54,342 nt of DNA from assembly GCA_024710805.1 (NCBI GenBank), contig JANJUB010000157.1, positions 1 through 54,342 of the forward strand, written 5' to 3'. Position numbers and translations under genes: made by a program. Of this stretch, positions 52,593 through 54,342 are shown in pieces (the first letter of the stretch is position 1; each line of letters begins with the position of its first letter). The notes below the pieces were generated by a model that was not told the DNA's origin, searched no databases, and worked only from the letters and a program-made list of their open reading frames with translations. Source of the stretch: Fimbriimonadaceae bacterium (GTDB lineage Bacteria; Armatimonadota; Fimbriimonadia; Fimbriimonadales; Fimbriimonadaceae).

Positions 52593-53701
52593 CCTGTCCC
52601 CCCTTGCCAGGCACGCAGCACGTGAACTCGGCGGGGAACTTGGACTTCGGAGGCGCAACAGATCGCGCGATCCCCAAACACGGTCTTCAGCCGATGGATC
52701 GCATCTTCTGCCGCATCTTGGTCGCGAGGGTCGACGATCGAAAACTGCGTGAAGTGGGAGCTTTCTTCCGTGAGCAGCTCAACAACCAGCCCGATCAGGG
52801 GCTCGACGGGGCGGATCTCTCGGATAAGGACGAAGTGAATCTGCGTAGCGGTGCGAAGTGGCTTTGGAGTGACAACCTCGAGCTTCTCACCATTCACCCA
52901 TGCATGGATGATTCTGGAGCGTCGGTCCTGATTCGCCAGCCCACGCGCGAGTTCCATCGCGACTTCCCGCAGCAGCCGTTCCAGCATGGCTTGGTCATCG
53001 ATCCCGTCAGGAATCTCGCGGCATGCGCGCACGGTGGGTGGCCCGTCGTTTGGTCGAAGCTCGTCGCTGAGCTGTCCAATCGCCGCCAAGTGAATCGATC
53101 TGCCCAGCTCGCCGAACTGGTTCTTGAGCGTGTCCAACGATAGAACCTGCACATCGCGGATCGTACGGCATCCGAGGAAGCCGAGCCGGTACGTCAACTC
53201 CGTGGCAAAGGGAAGTGCCCGCACGTGCAGGGGAGCGAGCATCCGTTCGGGTCGAACCACCCAGTCCGCATGGATTCCCCCATGCCTCGCTGCCAACTGA
53301 GCCAGCCACATCGCGCGTCCAATGCCCATCCGATGCGGCTTGGGGATGGCGTCTTGAATCGCGGCAAGCAGGGAATAGGGGTCGGGATGGGCTCCGAGAT
53401 CGAGCGAGATGGCGTTAGGCGCGTGGACCTCGATGCGTTCGGTGAAGCGTCGTAAGGGCTGGGTCCATGCTTGCCGCGCTGCTTCCCATTGCAACAAGGG
53501 CTCGGTGGCAACAAACGTGGCCCCCTGTGCGAGGGTTTTCGCCTCAACCAGACTGAAACCAACCGCGATACCCATCCCTCTCGCCTGCTCGCACACTTCG
53601 ACAACGCGCTTGCCATCGTGGACGATGACTGCGCCGTCAGGGCGTTTTGGGAGAGAGTCCCGATAGAACCGACTGAGGTGGACATACGCAAAATAGTGCA
53701 T
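52589..53701 (-). CDS. imuB: ImuB-like catalytically inactive Y-family polymerase
   Basis: This 370-residue protein has a Y-family fold: FAYVHLSRF in place of the catalytic D-x-D..F strand, RGMGIAVGFSLVEAKTLA (fingers), and NAISLDLGA where active enzymes have SIDE. Both metal sites are lost, as in ImuB, which serves as an adaptor between DnaE2, the clamp and ImuA/RecA. QFSIVD (319-324), followed by AIHRLKTVFG, sits where ImuB proteins have a clamp-binding QLSLFD-like motif, but it is degenerate. It is the first gene of the imuB-dnaE2 pair; imuA is not in the window. Start ATG 53701 has TATAAT 11 nt upstream. Confidence 0.87.
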   Translation of the reverse strand: MHYFAYVHLSRFYRDSLPKRPDGAVIVHDGKRVVEVCEQARGMGIAVGFSLVEAKTLAQGATFVATEPLLQWEAARQAWTQPLRRFTERIEVHAPNAISLDLGAHPDPYSLLAAIQDAIPKPHRMGIGRAMWLAQLAARHGGIHADWVVRPERMLAPLHVRALPFATELTYRLGFLGCRTIRDVQVLSLDTLKNQFGELGRSIHLAAIGQLSDELRPNDGPPTVRACREIPDGIDDQAMLERLLREVAMELARGLANQDRRSRIIHAWVNGEKLEVVTPKPLRTATQIHFVLIREIRPVEPLIGLVVELLTEESSHFTQFSIVDPRDQDAAEDAIHRLKTVFGDRAICCASEVQVPRRVHVLRAWQGGTG

Positions 53702-53712
53702 ATATGTCTACT

Positions 53713-53746
53713 ATTATAGGCGACATTTACGAGATCTGGACAGATC
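53713..53746 (-). promoter_or_regulatory. imuB promoter with palindromic operator
   Basis: A perfect TATAAT (53713-53718, minus strand) is flanked by ATGTC/GACAT arms (53704-53708 with 53722-53726). The palindrome GATCTG-N2-CAGATC (53733-53746) overlaps the expected -35 position. This is the expected layout for an SOS-type repressor site, but the sequence is not a known LexA box; regulation is inference. Confidence 0.5.
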
Positions 53747-53931
53747 ATGATTTCGCGCATACTGCCGCCCTCCGCCGGTAGCTAAGCTCTCACCACCCAT
53801 CGACGTGCCGGTCCCAGGTCTCATCGCAATGCGGTCGTGGTGCGCGCTCTCCCTGCGCCTACCGGAGGAACGATCGCCGCATGAGCCTGGGGTCGGCACC
53901 GGCGCGCTAAGGCTAAAATGGTGCGACACCC

Positions 53932-54342
53932 ATGCTGTCCATGTTGCTGACCACCGTGATCGCCCAAACCGCCGCTCCTGCTCCGCTCATGCCGATTCCA
54001 AGTCCGCGCCAACTCGCGTGGCACCGGCTCGAGACGTATGCCTTCGTCCATTTCGGCCCCAACACATTCTCGGGCAAGGAGTGGGGCGAGGGTCGCGAAG
54101 ACCCCAAGAGCTTCGCTCCGACCGTGCTCGACGTCGAGCAGTGGGTGAAGGCATTCAAAGCAGGCGGCATGAAGATGGTGATTCTCACCGCCAAGCACCA
54201 CGCCGGCTACTGCCTTTGGCCCAGCAAGTACAGCACCCACACCGTCGCCCAACCCGACCACACGCGCGACATCCTCCGCGAACTCAGCAACGCCTGCCGC
54301 AAGCATGGACTCAAACTCGGCGTCTATCTTTCGCCTTGGGAT
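53932..54342 (+). CDS. Alpha-L-fucosidase (GH29), 3' end cut by window
   Basis: This is the first 137 residues of a GH29 fucosidase that removes L-fucose from glycans. A signal-like [12 protein letters not shown] precedes [66 protein letters not shown] and [14 protein letters not shown], all strongly family-like (HFG, AKHHxGF positions). The nucleophile Asp lies beyond the window. TAAAAT lies 12 nt before the ATG. The gene is divergent from imuB, with a 230-bp gap that holds the imuB promoter and no other gene I can see. Confidence 0.92.
   Translation, partial: MLSMLLTTVIAQTAAPAPLMPIPSPRQLAWHRLETYAFVHFGPNTFSGKEWGEGREDPKSFAPTVLDVEQWVKAFKAGGMKMVILTAKHHAGYCLWPSKYSTHTVAQPDHTRDILRELSNACRKHGLKLGVYLSPWD

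Overview
The window is a stretch of bacterial chromosome with about 50 protein genes, two tRNA genes, high GC content and tight gene packing. I see no insertion sequence, prophage, CRISPR array or rRNA. The cell is a diderm: it encodes KDO-8-phosphate synthase (lipopolysaccharide), a phosphate-type outer-membrane porin and many exported proteins. A PEP-CTERM protein, a dockerin-like EF-hand protein, a DUF4139 protein, beta-propeller proteins and GHL10 glycosidase together suggest Armatimonadota, probably Fimbriimonadia. That assignment is inference from gene content, not a phylogeny.

Layout. 1-3.1 kb: end of a beta-propeller protein, a small exported protein and a membrane protein. 3.1-7.8 kb: an SLC13 anion transporter, riboflavin enzyme RibBA, three tandem membrane-anchored coiled-coil proteins and an ATP-grasp ligase. 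7.9-12 kb: a small membrane protein, a sigma-28-type factor, a SurA-like lipoprotein and P5C dehydrogenase. 12-19.3 kb: a TetR regulator with an S41 peptidase, divergent from a phosphate-uptake operon (porin-pstS-pstC-pstA-pstB) with a Pho-box-like upstream region. 19.3-28.2 kb: a second SurA-like protein, PEP-CTERM protein, glycosyltransferase, aconitase with glycosylasparaginase, dockerin-like protein and an unknown anchored protein. 28.2-34.1 kb: transketolase, tRNA-Ser, lytic transglycosylase, YciI protein, triosephosphate isomerase, adenosine deaminase and a membrane protein. 34.1-45.1 kb: exported unknowns, DUF4139, an isolated SdhB, a pseudopilin, a DsbD alpha-like domain overlapping KdsA, a lone FecCD permease, an LVIVD-repeat protein and two exported unknowns. 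45.2-54.3 kb: an exonuclease III / amidase / GHL10 operon, tRNA-Ile2, a DapA-like protein lacking catalytic residues, an imuB-dnaE2 mutagenesis cassette and the start of an alpha-L-fucosidase.

How genes work together. The pst block forms an outer-membrane-to-cytoplasm phosphate route. Amidase plus GHL10 hydrolase should strip and then cut peptidoglycan strands. ImuB and DnaE2 form a damage-tolerance polymerase whose promoter carries a perfect palindrome.

Three patterns run across the window. About a dozen genes have a -10-like hexamer 5-11 nt before the start codon and no clear Shine-Dalgarno, suggesting leaderless mRNAs. Nine exported proteins have short signal-like segments with no Lys or Arg. 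Two families of dispersed hairpin repeats sit between genes; in one, two copies differ by a compensatory base-pair change.
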